Origin: Bacillota bacterium
GTDB taxonomy: Bacteria; Bacillota; Clostridia; Oscillospirales; Acutalibacteraceae
Direction: 5' to 3'
Length of the DNA stretch: 64,000 nucleotides
Assembly (NCBI GenBank): GCA_023390175.1
Contig: JAEWDK010000020.1
Location: 248,001-312,000, forward strand
Shown here: positions 43,283 through 52,849 of the stretch, in pieces
Position numbering within the stretch: position 1 is the stretch's first letter
Layout of the letters: each line of letters starts with the position of its first letter
Translations under genes and position numbers: made by a program
The notes under the pieces: generated by a model
Told to the model about the DNA's origin: nothing
The model's input: only the letters and a program-made list of their open reading frames with translations
Databases searched by the model: none

Positions 43283-44317
43283 CTATCTGTTTTTTAGATA
43301 TTTGCGGATATCTACGGCAACTGCTACTACGATAATACTGCCTTTAATAATCTGCTGCCAATATGGATTAACTCCGATAAAAGTCAAACCATAGTTAATT
43401 ACGCTGAAAATAATTACGCCGACCACAATGCCCGGAACTGAGCCAACACCGCCGGATACGGAACAGCCTCCGACAATACATGCCGAATATGCGTCGAGTT
43501 CATACCCATTGCCATAGTTGTTTGTGGCGCTTCCGGTGCGCGCCGCTTCAAGTGAACCGGCAAGCGCATAGAGCAGCCCAGAAATAATATAGACTGCCAA
43601 CAGGCATTTCTTCACATTAATACCGGATACGTTCGCGGCCTCTCGGTTTCCGCCGATGGCATACAGGTTTTTGCCAAAACGTGTTTTGTTCAGTACGACA
43701 TAGATGATAGCCACCGCTACCAAAGCAATAATCAAAATATACGGAATATTCAAAACAGAACCGGAACCGAGCGTGGTAAAATCTTCTCTTAGACCGCCTA
43801 TTGGCTGGGAGCTGTTCGGCGGCAAATCGAAATAGATGGAATTGATACCGTAAATAATCAGCATTGTGCCAAGAGTCGTAATAAACGGAGGAACATCAAA
43901 TTTAGAAATAATCCAACCATTTAACAATCCCGCCAGCATACCGGTGACGATTGCAATTAAAATCGGAACGATAATGGGAAGCTGGCCTAACCCCGGAAAA
44001 AATCGGTTGGAGTAATCCGCCGTTTGAAGCAGTGAGGCTGAAACCACTGCCGCTAAGCCGACTGTTCGGCCTGCCGAAAGATCACAGCCCCCGGTTAGGA
44101 TAACAAACAGTGCACCCAGAGCAATAATAATTCTTGTGGAACTTTGCAATAGGATATCACGCAGGCTGGTGAGCGATAAGAATTTTGGATCAATCACTGC
44201 AATTATAATAATCAGTACCACCAAAACTGCATAAATGGCATTGCGGCTTAAAAACTGGCGAAGCTGATCCTTCTTGCCATCACTCGTTTCATGTGTTGAT
44301 GTTTTTATATCAGTCAT
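43283..44317 (-). CDS. Sugar ABC transporter permease (RbsC/MglC type)
   Basis: A 344-residue permease with about ten helices. Family segments: LLQSSTRIIIALGALFVILTGGCDLSAGRTVGLAAVVSA (~55-95), GWIISKFDVPPFITTLGT (~130-150), the EAA-like loop ALAGSLEAARTGSATNNYGNGYELDAYSACIVGGCSVSGGVGSVPG. GGAGG eight bases before the ATG. Works with the ATPase gene upstream (14 bases away). Confidence 0.94.
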   Translation of the reverse strand: MTDIKTSTHETSDGKKDQLRQFLSRNAIYAVLVVLIIIIAVIDPKFLSLTSLRDILLQSSTRIIIALGALFVILTGGCDLSAGRTVGLAAVVSASLLQTADYSNRFFPGLGQLPIIVPILIAIVTGMLAGLLNGWIISKFDVPPFITTLGTMLIIYGINSIYFDLPPNSSQPIGGLREDFTTLGSGSVLNIPYILIIALVAVAIIYVVLNKTRFGKNLYAIGGNREAANVSGINVKKCLLAVYIISGLLYALAGSLEAARTGSATNNYGNGYELDAYSACIVGGCSVSGGVGSVPGIVVGVIIFSVINYGLTFIGVNPYWQQIIKGSIIVVAVAVDIRKYLKNR

Positions 44318-44331
44318 ATCATTTTCCTCCT

Positions 44332-45849
44332 TTATGCAGAATACTTGCTTGCAAGCTGCATTATCTTTTCATCTGTCACTTCGCTGTAATCCAAGACTCC
44401 CGACAAATGCCCTTCGCACATAACCATAATCCGGTCTGACATCCCCATAAGCTCCGGCATCTCAGATGAGATCATAATAATGCTCTTCCCGCTTGCTGCC
44501 AGATCGGCAATAATACTGTATATTTCATATTTCGCGCCAACGTCGATTCCTCTTGTGGGTTCATCCAAAATTAAAATGTCGGGTTCCGCAAGTAACCAAC
44601 GAGCCAGCAGAACCTTTTGCTGGTTTCCTCCGGAAAGATTTTGTATCCATGTTTTCGCGGAGGGTGTCTTAATTTGCAGCGTGCTGATATATTTCTCAAC
44701 ATCCTGCTGGCGCTTTTTGTTGTTAAGAAACCCAAGCTTATTCTCATACTGTTTCTGATTCACAACAACCGTATTCTCTGCAATGGATAAAACGGAAAAA
44801 ATACCCGTCGCCCGCCTTTCTTCCGTTAAGAGAGCCATTTTATTGCGAATCGCATCGGCGGCGGAATTCATTTTGACTTGTTTTCCATTTATCGTTAATT
44901 TTCCCGCGGAAATTTTACGGATTGCAAAGATTGATTCCATAAGCTCCGTTCTTTGGGAACCGACCAAGCCACCTACGCCAAGAATTTCTCCTTTTCTGAG
45001 ATCAAATGACACATTTTGAAAGGAGCTCGGATTTTCCGAGGTGTAATTCTCCACCTTCATAATTACTTCACCCGGCTCATTGTGCCGTTGTGGATACCTG
45101 TTTGTCATGTCACGGCCGACCATACGGCTGATAATTAAATCCGAGGTCAACTCTGCTGCCGGCCAGGAACCGATTGCCTTACCGTCGCGCATAATGGTGA
45201 CATCATCGGATATTCGCAGGATTTCTTCAATTTTATGTGATATGTAAATAATCGACGTTCCTTTTGCAACCAAATCATGAATGATTTTGAAAAGATTTTC
45301 CGTCTCTCCCTCTGTCAGCGATGAAGTCGGCTCATCCATAATAATTACCTTTGCGTTATAAGACAATGATCGTGCAATTTCAATTTGCTGCACCACAGAG
45401 GATGACAAGTCGCCTACCATTGTTTTAGGATTTATATTAAGTCCAATACTCTTGAAAAGTTCAGTCGTATCCTTGAACATTTTTTTCGTATCTACAAACT
45501 TGAATGGGCCTTCGCTCTTTACCGGAATACGTCCCATCCATATATTTTCCATTACACTCCGGCGTTTGACTGGGTGGAGTTCCTGATGTATCATGGATAT
45601 TCCATGTTCCAGAGCATCTTTTGACGAGTGAATGTCCACATGCTCACCATTGATTAAGATTTCGCCACCATCAGGTTTATAGATACCAAACGCGCATTTC
45701 ATCAACGTAGATTTTCCAGCGCCATTTTCGCCCATCAGAGCATGAACCGTACCGGTACGGACTTTCAAAGAGACTTCATCCAGCGCTTTTACGCCGGGAA
45801 ACTCTTTGCAGATATTCTTCATTTCCAGCACTAAATTATTGTTTTCCAT
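44332..45849 (-). CDS. Sugar ABC transporter ATP-binding protein (MglA type)
   Basis: A 505-residue protein with two fused ABC domains, as in galactose/ribose importers. First domain: Walker A GENGAGKSTLMK (~39), Q-loop, LSSSVVQQIEIARSL and Walker B VIIMDEPTSS. Second domain: degenerate Walker A at GVGGLVGSQRTEL, an intact signature LSGGNQQKVLLARWL (~400) and Walker B ILILDEPTRGID. GGAGG six bases before the ATG. A terminator-like hairpin lies between the binding-protein gene and this one. Confidence 0.95.
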   Translation of the reverse strand: MENNNLVLEMKNICKEFPGVKALDEVSLKVRTGTVHALMGENGAGKSTLMKCAFGIYKPDGGEILINGEHVDIHSSKDALEHGISMIHQELHPVKRRSVMENIWMGRIPVKSEGPFKFVDTKKMFKDTTELFKSIGLNINPKTMVGDLSSSVVQQIEIARSLSYNAKVIIMDEPTSSLTEGETENLFKIIHDLVAKGTSIIYISHKIEEILRISDDVTIMRDGKAIGSWPAAELTSDLIISRMVGRDMTNRYPQRHNEPGEVIMKVENYTSENPSSFQNVSFDLRKGEILGVGGLVGSQRTELMESIFAIRKISAGKLTINGKQVKMNSAADAIRNKMALLTEERRATGIFSVLSIAENTVVVNQKQYENKLGFLNNKKRQQDVEKYISTLQIKTPSAKTWIQNLSGGNQQKVLLARWLLAEPDILILDEPTRGIDVGAKYEIYSIIADLAASGKSIIMISSEMPELMGMSDRIMVMCEGHLSGVLDYSEVTDEKIMQLASKYSA

Positions 45850-45882
45850 TTGAATCCTCCAGTCCTCTCTGTCAGGATTGTA

Positions 45883-45928
45883 AAAATACGAAGCGGGGTA
45901 AAATACATTTTGATTCTACCCCGGCTTC
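45883..45928 (-). terminator. Partial terminator between sugar-binding protein and ATPase genes
   Basis: A GC-rich stem (45917-45928 with 45890-45900, one bulge) with a 16-nt loop, followed on the minus strand by TATTTTTAC. It sits just past the binding-protein stop inside the operon. Such leaky terminators usually let the binding protein be made in excess over the membrane components. Confidence 0.6.
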
Positions 45929-45945
45929 TTCCTTCTGAGAAGAGA

Positions 45946-47046
45946 TTACTGTTGTGCGTCTGCTACATTATCTTTGGTAATTGCTTTATATCCGAGCCAG
46001 ATATATCTTCCGTCGGTCACGTCAAATCCGGTGTTATCTTTGGTCGGTTTATTGCCGTTTGCGATTACGCTAAGCACCTTATAGGTTGCTTCACCGAGTG
46101 CCTTCGGATTATTGAACGCGGAGCCGAGAAGAGTGCCGTCTTTGATCGCTTTGCAGCCTGCTGCTGTTGCATCAACGCCGACAACCGGAATGTATTTGGC
46201 TCCCTTGAAGTACCCGGCTGCCTTGAGCGCTTCAATTGCGCCGAGCGCCATATCATCGTTATTACTGAAAACTGCTTCTATTTTATCGCCCTTGGAAGAG
46301 ATGATGGAAGCCATTTGATCCTGTGCCTTTGCACGATCCCAGCCTGCAGTGGCACTCGCAATACAATTGGTCTGGATGCCTGCCTTGGTAACTTCATCGA
46401 TGGAATATTTCGTTCTCATATTAACATCGTATGTACCCAAAAGACCGGTAATCATGACATAATCCATTTTCCCGTCTTTATTTTTGTCTGCTTCCGGATG
46501 AGCTTTCCAGTATTTTGCCATAATATCACCCTGCATTATACCGGACTCCTCCGCTTTGGCGCCAACATAATAAACCTGATCCCATTTTTGCATGTCTTTA
46601 TCTTCCAACTTATTGTTAAAGAACACGATTGGAATGTTTTTTGCCTTCACTTTATCAATGATGGCCGGAGCATCCGTTGGACTTGGCGGGTTGACTGCCA
46701 ATGCGTTGACATTCTTTGCAATGAAGGTATCCACCTTATTGGACTGAATGGACGAGTCTCCCTGGCTGTCAACAATATCAACCTTGACATTTCCTCCCTG
46801 TGCGGCTGCACTGATTGCATTCCTCGCTCCGGACATAAACGTGTCATCAAACTTGTAAATTGTTACACCGGCATTCAGAACGCCCGACTTGACTTGTGCC
46901 GTACTTGCTGCTCCGTCGGTTGCCGCTGTGCTTGCCGCCCCACTGGCTGCTGTCGCGGCGGAAGATGTTGTGGCTGCTCCTGAGCATCCCGCAAAGGTGC
47001 TCAATAACAAAGTTGCTGAAAGAAGAGCTGCTATAGTCCTTTTCAT
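45946..47046 (-). CDS. Galactose/glucose-type sugar-binding lipoprotein (MglB-like)
   Basis: A 366-residue lipoprotein. Signal peptide with lipobox STFAGC (Cys ~21), then a low-complexity Ser/Ala/Thr linker, and the binding domain: GVTIYKFDDTFMSGARNAI, VDTFIAKNVNALAVNP, FFNNKLED. The loop DKNKDGKMDYVMITG (~170) matches the EF-hand-like Ca2+ loop characteristic of the galactose/glucose-binding MglB, which supports a hexose such as galactose or glucose as ligand. AGGAGG seven bases before the ATG. First gene of the seven-gene operon. Confidence 0.9.
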   Translation of the reverse strand: MKRTIAALLSATLLLSTFAGCSGAATTSSAATAASGAASTAATDGAASTAQVKSGVLNAGVTIYKFDDTFMSGARNAISAAAQGGNVKVDIVDSQGDSSIQSNKVDTFIAKNVNALAVNPPSPTDAPAIIDKVKAKNIPIVFFNNKLEDKDMQKWDQVYYVGAKAEESGIMQGDIMAKYWKAHPEADKNKDGKMDYVMITGLLGTYDVNMRTKYSIDEVTKAGIQTNCIASATAGWDRAKAQDQMASIISSKGDKIEAVFSNNDDMALGAIEALKAAGYFKGAKYIPVVGVDATAAGCKAIKDGTLLGSAFNNPKALGEATYKVLSVIANGNKPTKDNTGFDVTDGRYIWLGYKAITKDNVADAQQ

Positions 47047-47856
47047 ACAAATTCCTCCTAAAATTTTAAAATTTGCTTAATGAAGTCAAATTGATTTCAT
47101 CTGTATTGATTATACGGTAAGGGAGGATTGATGTACATTTCAAACATTTTGTCAACCGCAATAATTATTTGCACTGTATATTCATTTCTTGCGAAATTGT
47201 ACACTTTTTTGCACTATATTTAAAATCCGTTCAGTTCAAAATGGCAGTACAGCCTTAGATTTAGTGGTATATTCACCATCATGTGTATATGGTCCGGGCA
47301 GGCTTGTGCCTCTATTATTCCACCCCTTTTGTTCGCATAGCTTTTTATGTACTGGCCCCATGTCCGTTCTTATGTCTCTGTAGATTACTTGCGGATTCAT
47401 TAAGCAAATTGAACGATGGATTGGCACACCCAAACACAGCAAACGCCTTGGATGTGCGCCAGTAAACCGCCCGGGCCATTTCCCGCTTGTTTTTCCGATA
47501 ACGTTTCTGCAAATCCATACTAATCTACCACAAACAGGCAGAAGAAGAGAGAAATAAATGATGCCATAAACAAGGTGATGATGCCAAAGAAATTTTAACT
47601 TAATAGAAACGTAAAAAACATTACGGGCCGTCAAAGGATATTATCTATTACTTAATAATTGAAGATTAGTATTAAATAACTTGCTGTCTTCTGCTCTTTC
47701 GTGTATTTCAAAGCAGATTTCAGGTAAAGATTTTATTAAATTTTTTCTTGAATTTTTCACTATATTAGCATCACAAAAAGCAGAAAAGGCCGTCGCGCCA
47801 ACACGCGCGCCGTTTTCAAACAATCGGGGGCGGGGAGGCGAAACGTATACCCTAAA
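47047..47856. other. Long intergenic region between sugar operon and GH18 gene
   Basis: About 810 bases between divergent genes. On the minus strand a TATAAT (47114-47109) stands 62 bases before the binding-protein start with no good -35, as expected for an activator-dependent promoter. The remainder (47190-47850) holds only short reading frames without ribosome sites. I recognise no RNA gene or mobile element in it. Confidence 0.5.
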
Positions 47857-47885
47857 TTGACGGCGTGAAAATGCAGTGCTATAAT
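47857..47885 (+). promoter_or_regulatory. Sigma-A promoter of the GH18-deacetylase-glycosyltransferase gene
   Basis: TTGACG (47857-47862), 17-bp spacer, TATAAT (47880-47885). Transcription would start near 47892, about 45 bases before the ATG. Confidence 0.8.
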
Positions 47886-47935
47886 CATTTCGATTTCCTC
47901 AAATTGTGACTTTGAAATCATTGGAGAAACATGTA

Positions 47936-50900
47936 ATGAAACAAAAATTATATCTTCTTGTCAGGCGCATGCTTTCTGCAAACAAAGCATGGAAGCTGGC
48001 TTTTGCCATATCGTTTGGTGTTCTTTTCAGCCTTCTGCCTGCGTTTCCGTTTAAAACCTCTGTAATCTTTCTCATTTCTGCGCTATTCGGGCTGAATCTT
48101 ATCTGCCTGCTTGTCGGCGAACTGATTCCTATGTTCTTTCCTGTTATTTCATTATTGGCAGATGGAATCAACCGGCATTTCAGCGGTTTTACGATGCGGA
48201 ATTTAAATCTTGCTTTTCACAGAAACTGGCTGCCAGGCATCCGAACCTCTGCGCTGACTGATATAGTTTCCGGACTCATCCTTTTTGTCGTCTTTTTCTG
48301 CGTATTTCTGCTCATTTTCAAACTGCTTTTGAAAAGGGCCGCCAAATATACAATCGGCCATATTTTTCACGACCCCAAAGGAACAAGATGGCCGGTTATG
48401 AAGGTGGCTTTGATGGTGATGGTTTGTTTTTCAGTGGTTGTTCTGACCATGGTTGCAAAAAGCGTTAACCGAAGCCCCACGCTGCCGGAATATAAATTTG
48501 CCAGCAACATCACTAACCTTGATTCTCTGCCCGGTGCATATTCCATCAAAGACCAGACCTCAAAAGATAGGGGCTATACTTCACACCGGTATCGCTCTAA
48601 AGGCAAGCGTGCCAGAGTCAGCGCTCAGAACAAAGAAGTTTACGCGTTTTACGTCAGCTGGGACGAAGAAAGCCGCAAATCTCTGTTACATAATCTCTCA
48701 TCAATCAGTACCGTCGTAACCGATTGGTATACGCTGGATAAAACTGCCTCTCTGGTGAAAAACAACGACACAGAAATTGATGCGAAAATTGCTACGGCCC
48801 ATAAGCATGAGGAACCTCTGGTCAGCAATTATATTGAAAATACATGGGATGCTCAGACCCTGCATAACTTGATTTCCGATCCACAGAAAAGCACTGAATT
48901 TATCAATGCCACTATTTCTGACGTCAAAACGAACCGTTATACCGGTATCAATATCGACTTTGAAAATCTGAATAACAGCGACAAAAACGCTTATTCCGCT
49001 TTTATAAAAAAACTGCATGATGCCTTTCAATATGAAAATCTAAAGGTTTCCGTTGATGTCCCAGCTTCCAGCTCAGCCTACGACTACAAAAAGCTGCTCA
49101 ATTCCTGTGACAAAATGATTGTGATGGCTTATGACGAGCATGACGCATCCGGAACACCCGGGAGCATTGCCTCCGGGGCATGGATTTCCGAAGTTCTGAA
49201 TTCTTTTGACATGCAGAGCGGCAAGGTTATTGTGAGCCTTGGCAGTTACGGCCTTGACTGGACCGTCGGCGGTGATTCTCAGGCGGACTCGCTTGCATTT
49301 TCAGATATTATGGATATCTGCAGCGAAAACAGCCTGAAGGTCAACTGGGATCAGACTACGCAGAATCCTTATATCACATACAAAGAAGACAGCGACGACC
49401 ATGTCGTCTGGTTCCTAGACTCAGCAACATTTTACAATCAGGCCAGGCAATCCATTGAAAGCGGCGCGGGCGGCGTAGCGCTTTGGCGGCTTGGCTCCGA
49501 GGATAACACCGTCTGGAGTGTTCTGCAAAATATTGACAATCTGTCATCGCAAACCATGCTGCAGCATATGTCTATCATCAATACAGGCCTGTCCGTCAAT
49601 TATTCCGGGAAAGGTGAATTGCTGCATGTCACCGGTTCGAGTCAGCCGGGAACGCGCAGCTATCATACTGACAAAAACGGAGCAATTACAGGGGAAACCT
49701 ATGTAAAATATCCCACAGGCTATACCGTGCAAAAGTTCGGCGCATCCTCAAAAAAGGAAATCGCACTCACGTTTGACGACGGTCCGGATCCATATTACAC
49801 CCCGAAGGTACTTAACATCCTAAACAAATACGGTATTCGGGCCACATTCTTTCTGATCGGTGAAAATGCCCAGAACAGCCCTGATTTGGTCGAACAGGAA
49901 TATCTGGGGGGAAACGATATTGGAAATCATACCTTTACACACCCGAATATCATACGGGTCACACAAGATCAGACCGATTTGGAATTAAATGCAACACAAA
50001 GATTGATTGAAGAAATCACTGGACATTCTACAATTCTGTTTCGCCCGCCGTACAACGCAGACTCCGAACCGAGCAATCTGGAGGAAATCGTGCCCGTACT
50101 GCGCGCGCAGCAGCTTGGGTATCTGATGGTCGGCGAATCAATAGACCCGCTGGACTGGGAATCTCCGGGAAAAAATGCTATCATATCACGGGTTATGAAC
50201 AACCTTCAAAGCGGGAATATCATTCTGCTGCACGATGGCGGCGGCACACGTGATGACACGATTGCCACATTGCCGGAACTGATTCAAAAGCTGAAAGGTC
50301 AAGGATACACCTTTGTCACGATTGACCAACTGATGCATGAATCCCGGGATCAGCTTATGCCCGCGGTGCAGTCCGGAGACGTATACCTGCCTTACAACAA
50401 GGCGTTTTTTGGCTTCATGTACACACTGCATCAGGCTGTGACGTATATTTTTTACATCACCATTATACTCGGCATTTTAAAGCTGCTGTTCCTCGGCTTT
50501 CTGTCCGCGCGACAAAAGCGGAAATACCCAAAAAAGAAAATTGACAGCGCCTATGCTCCATTTGTGAGTGTGCTGATTCCCTGCTACAATGAGGAAAAAG
50601 TAATCTGCAAAACAATCGAGTCGGTACTGAACAGCAATTACAAAAACTTTGAGGTCATTGTGGTGGACGACGGCTCCAGCGACGCCAGTTATGAACTGGT
50701 CTGCTCGCAGTTCCGGGATAACCCCCGGATAAAATGTTTTCGAAAGGAAAACGGCGGCAAGGCTTTCGCGTTAAATTTTGGACTGCAGCAGGCAACGGGA
50801 GATATTTTTATTGCAATAGACGCTGATACAATTTTCGACCGAGAGGCGATTCGCCTTATGACCCGATATTTCTCCGATCCGCTTGTGGCAGCGGTATCCG

Positions 50901-51634
50901 GTAATGTAAAGGTTGGAAACCGCCATAAAATGCTTACGCAATGGCAACATTCCGAATATGTTACCGGGTTTAATCTGGAGCGGCGCGCTTATTCCGAGCT
51001 GAACTGCATCACCGTCGTTCCGGGAGCAATCGGGGCGTGGAGAAAGGACCTTGTTCTGGAACAAGGAGGTTTTCAGCACGATACGCTTGCCGAAGATACA
51101 GATATGACGCTTTCCCTGCTGGAAAAGGGATGCCGCATTGAATTTGAAGAAAATGCGAAAGCCTATACGGAAGCTCCGGAAACTTTCAGAAGCCTGATTA
51201 AACAGCGATTTCGCTGGACATACGGCACACTACAATGCCTGTGGAAGCACAAAACTGCCTTGTTTAACAGGCAGCAAAAAACACTTGGCTTTATCGCAAT
51301 GCCCTTTATGTGGATATTCCAATACGTTTTTCAAATGCTGTGCCCCATTGTGGATCTTTACATGATATTTTCGATTTTTACCGGTAATTTTTCACCCCGT
51401 ATCATCCTTTCCTATTTTGTATTTCTGCTGATTGATATTGTTTGTTCGCTGTTCGCATTCCGCCTGGAAAAGGAAAATCTCCTGCCAATCCTGTGGATGC
51501 CCGTCCAGCGCATCGTTTACCGCATTATTATGGCATATATTGTGCTGAAATCCATCTTCACTGCAATCAAAGGCAAAACAGTGGGGTGGAACAAGCTGAA
51601 AAGAACAGGCAGCGTGGCAAAATCGGCTGAATAA
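47936..51634 (+). CDS. Multi-domain membrane protein: DUF2062-like / GH18 / NodB deacetylase / GT2 synthase
   Basis: A 1232-residue protein. (1) Residues ~15-140: hydrophobic DUF2062-like region (FGVLFSLLPAFPFKT). A further helix near 160. (2) ~230-540: GH18-type domain with TGINIDFENL, where E is the probable acid; the D-x-N-I-D-F-E variant is seen in spore-wall GH18s such as SleL. (3) ~607-800: NodB/CE4 deacetylase with TFDDGPD, zinc motif HTFTHPN and RPPYN. (4) A helix near 830-860, then a GT2 domain with IPCYNEEKV, VVDDGSSD, DADT, EDTD and Q-R-F-R-W. C-terminal helices (1125-1190). It could make, deacetylate and trim a beta-linked amino-sugar polymer; substrate unknown. ATG at 47936 with GGAG nine bases upstream; the frame opens at a GTG at 47906. 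Confidence 0.88.
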   Translation: MKQKLYLLVRRMLSANKAWKLAFAISFGVLFSLLPAFPFKTSVIFLISALFGLNLICLLVGELIPMFFPVISLLADGINRHFSGFTMRNLNLAFHRNWLPGIRTSALTDIVSGLILFVVFFCVFLLIFKLLLKRAAKYTIGHIFHDPKGTRWPVMKVALMVMVCFSVVVLTMVAKSVNRSPTLPEYKFASNITNLDSLPGAYSIKDQTSKDRGYTSHRYRSKGKRARVSAQNKEVYAFYVSWDEESRKSLLHNLSSISTVVTDWYTLDKTASLVKNNDTEIDAKIATAHKHEEPLVSNYIENTWDAQTLHNLISDPQKSTEFINATISDVKTNRYTGINIDFENLNNSDKNAYSAFIKKLHDAFQYENLKVSVDVPASSSAYDYKKLLNSCDKMIVMAYDEHDASGTPGSIASGAWISEVLNSFDMQSGKVIVSLGSYGLDWTVGGDSQADSLAFSDIMDICSENSLKVNWDQTTQNPYITYKEDSDDHVVWFLDSATFYNQARQSIESGAGGVALWRLGSEDNTVWSVLQNIDNLSSQTMLQHMSIINTGLSVNYSGKGELLHVTGSSQPGTRSYHTDKNGAITGETYVKYPTGYTVQKFGASSKKEIALTFDDGPDPYYTPKVLNILNKYGIRATFFLIGENAQNSPDLVEQEYLGGNDIGNHTFTHPNIIRVTQDQTDLELNATQRLIEEITGHSTILFRPPYNADSEPSNLEEIVPVLRAQQLGYLMVGESIDPLDWESPGKNAIISRVMNNLQSGNIILLHDGGGTRDDTIATLPELIQKLKGQGYTFVTIDQLMHESRDQLMPAVQSGDVYLPYNKAFFGFMYTLHQAVTYIFYITIILGILKLLFLGFLSARQKRKYPKKKIDSAYAPFVSVLIPCYNEEKVICKTIESVLNSNYKNFEVIVVDDGSSDASYELVCSQFRDNPRIKCFRKENGGKAFALNFGLQQATGDIFIAIDADTIFDREAIRLMTRYFSDPLVAAVSGNVKVGNRHKMLTQWQHSEYVTGFNLERRAYSELNCITVVPGAIGAWRKDLVLEQGGFQHDTLAEDTDMTLSLLEKGCRIEFEENAKAYTEAPETFRSLIKQRFRWTYGTLQCLWKHKTALFNRQQKTLGFIAMPFMWIFQYVFQMLCPIVDLYMIFSIFTGNFSPRIILSYFVFLLIDIVCSLFAFRLEKENLLPILWMPVQRIVYRIIMAYIVLKSIFTAIKGKTVGWNKLKRTGSVAKSAE

Positions 51635-51787
51635 AAATAGGTTTCCGGCCCGATATCTTAGGTAAAGCATTACGGCAGACTCGCATTGAAAACTCCTTTC
51701 GTACCCCGGTATATCCGGAGCTGCACGAGGCTTGTTTTCTACGCGCGCAGCACTGTACGAAAGTCAAAATTATAAAAAGGAACCGTT

Positions 51788-52075
51788 ATGTCAACAAAAA
51801 TCTGTTGGTGGCTGAAAATTAACACAACATCGGTTCGCACTAACAGTTTGGATGGAGCGGCTTTCCCACATATTATTTTCTTTCGATATAATGTAGATGG
51901 CGTAGAATATAAAGGGAGCCGATATATTAGTTGGACAACACGTTGCCCTGTGATTAATGAAAATATTAGTGTGTATTTTGATGTTTCCAAACCTTTTGAG
52001 CTCCGTATTATGTTTAAACCAAGCATCGACAGGCGGTTCCGATTATTTATAAATCACGAAAGCGAGGAAATCGAC
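51788..52075 (+). pseudogene. DUF3592-like fragment fused in frame to a lipoprotein gene
   Basis: 96 codons starting at an ATG with AGGA six bases upstream. The segment FPHIIFFRYNVDGVEYKGSRYISW, then ISVYFDVSKPFELRI, has the strand pattern of DUF3592 proteins (P-x-V-x-Y-x-V-x-G-x-x-Y), but the membrane helices usual for the family are absent. It continues without a stop into the lipoprotein, whose own ATG and ribosome site lie at 52076. It could be a remnant, or the N-terminal part of one 353-residue protein. Confidence 0.45.
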
Positions 52076-52849
52076 ATGACGGGGACCCTAATAGCAAGGA
52101 AATTGTTATCCATTACACTCTTGGGGACGATCCTATCATTTCTTTTAGCCGGTTGCCAAACCACTAATAGGAACCGGGTGGGTGATCCTCCTGTTCCAAT
52201 GAAAGCCGTTACACAAAACAGTGAAGAGAATTATGCGACTTTTGAGTTTCAATTGCCGGAAGGCTGGATTAGTGCTCAACAAAGTTATTTAACCGTTGTC
52301 AGCTGTCCGGAGGATGCCGTCAAAAGAAAGTTCGAAACATCGGAAGATGCCCTTCCGTTTACGGTAGGTATCAGTAATTATTATTATTCAGGAATGGCGC
52401 TGTCCGAAGAAGACAAGCAAATGTATAAGGACTTGTTTTCCGGAAAAGCCAGTGCCTTTGAAGAACGTATGAATCGGTCATCTACACTCTCAAATGATCT
52501 CGGCAGTACGCCATCGACTGCTAAAGGGTTTTTGGATCTGCTTCTGCCAAGAAAAGCCGACAGCAGTCAATCTTCAAGTAAGACAAATGCTCCGCAGCAA
52601 AAATTTCAATACCAGTATTACAATGGAACCAACGGCAAAATAACAGAGGTCCGGTACTCCTACACTTACAAAGGAAAAACGTATCATATGATCCATTGTT
52701 ATCGGGAGGATATTCCTTACTTAATTACCGGCACATTTGACGATTCCGTGGACATATCTTCCGGGAAAATCGCACTGTGGGTTGCAGATTCATTAAAAGT
52801 GACAGAACACTTTACGGTAAACAATAATCAAATAAAAAAGAAGAACTAA
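52076..52849 (+). CDS. Lipoprotein of unknown function
   Basis: A 257-residue protein with a signal peptide and lipobox FLLAGC (Cys ~25), followed by a globular domain with LPEGWISAQQSYLTVVSCPEDAV (~65) and a C-terminal half with KFQYQYYNGTNGKITEVRYSYTYKGKTYHMIHCYREDIPYLITGTFD. The latter is like domains that measure fitted changes in PsbP/DUF1795-type lipoproteins; I am not sure of the family. GAGGA is seven bases before the ATG. The reading frame continues upstream for 96 codons (separate entry). Confidence 0.65.
   Translation: MTGTLIARKLLSITLLGTILSFLLAGCQTTNRNRVGDPPVPMKAVTQNSEENYATFEFQLPEGWISAQQSYLTVVSCPEDAVKRKFETSEDALPFTVGISNYYYSGMALSEEDKQMYKDLFSGKASAFEERMNRSSTLSNDLGSTPSTAKGFLDLLLPRKADSSQSSSKTNAPQQKFQYQYYNGTNGKITEVRYSYTYKGKTYHMIHCYREDIPYLITGTFDDSVDISSGKIALWVADSLKVTEHFTVNNNQIKKKN

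Noticed and set aside
45850..46983. Long plus-strand ORF opposite the sugar-binding lipoprotein gene (377 codons)
   Set aside because: Antisense shadow of a well-supported gene; Cys/Ile-rich translation and no ribosome site.
47340..47530. A 57-codon minus-strand ORF (M-D-L-Q-K-R-Y-R-K-N-K-R) upstream of the sugar operon
   Set aside because: No convincing ribosome site, no family recognised, and surrounding frames are equally open; could be a relic but not supportable as a gene.
47641..47823. A 60-codon minus-strand ORF beginning M-F-E-N-G-A-R-V
   Set aside because: No ribosome site or known motif; isolated in an intergenic region.
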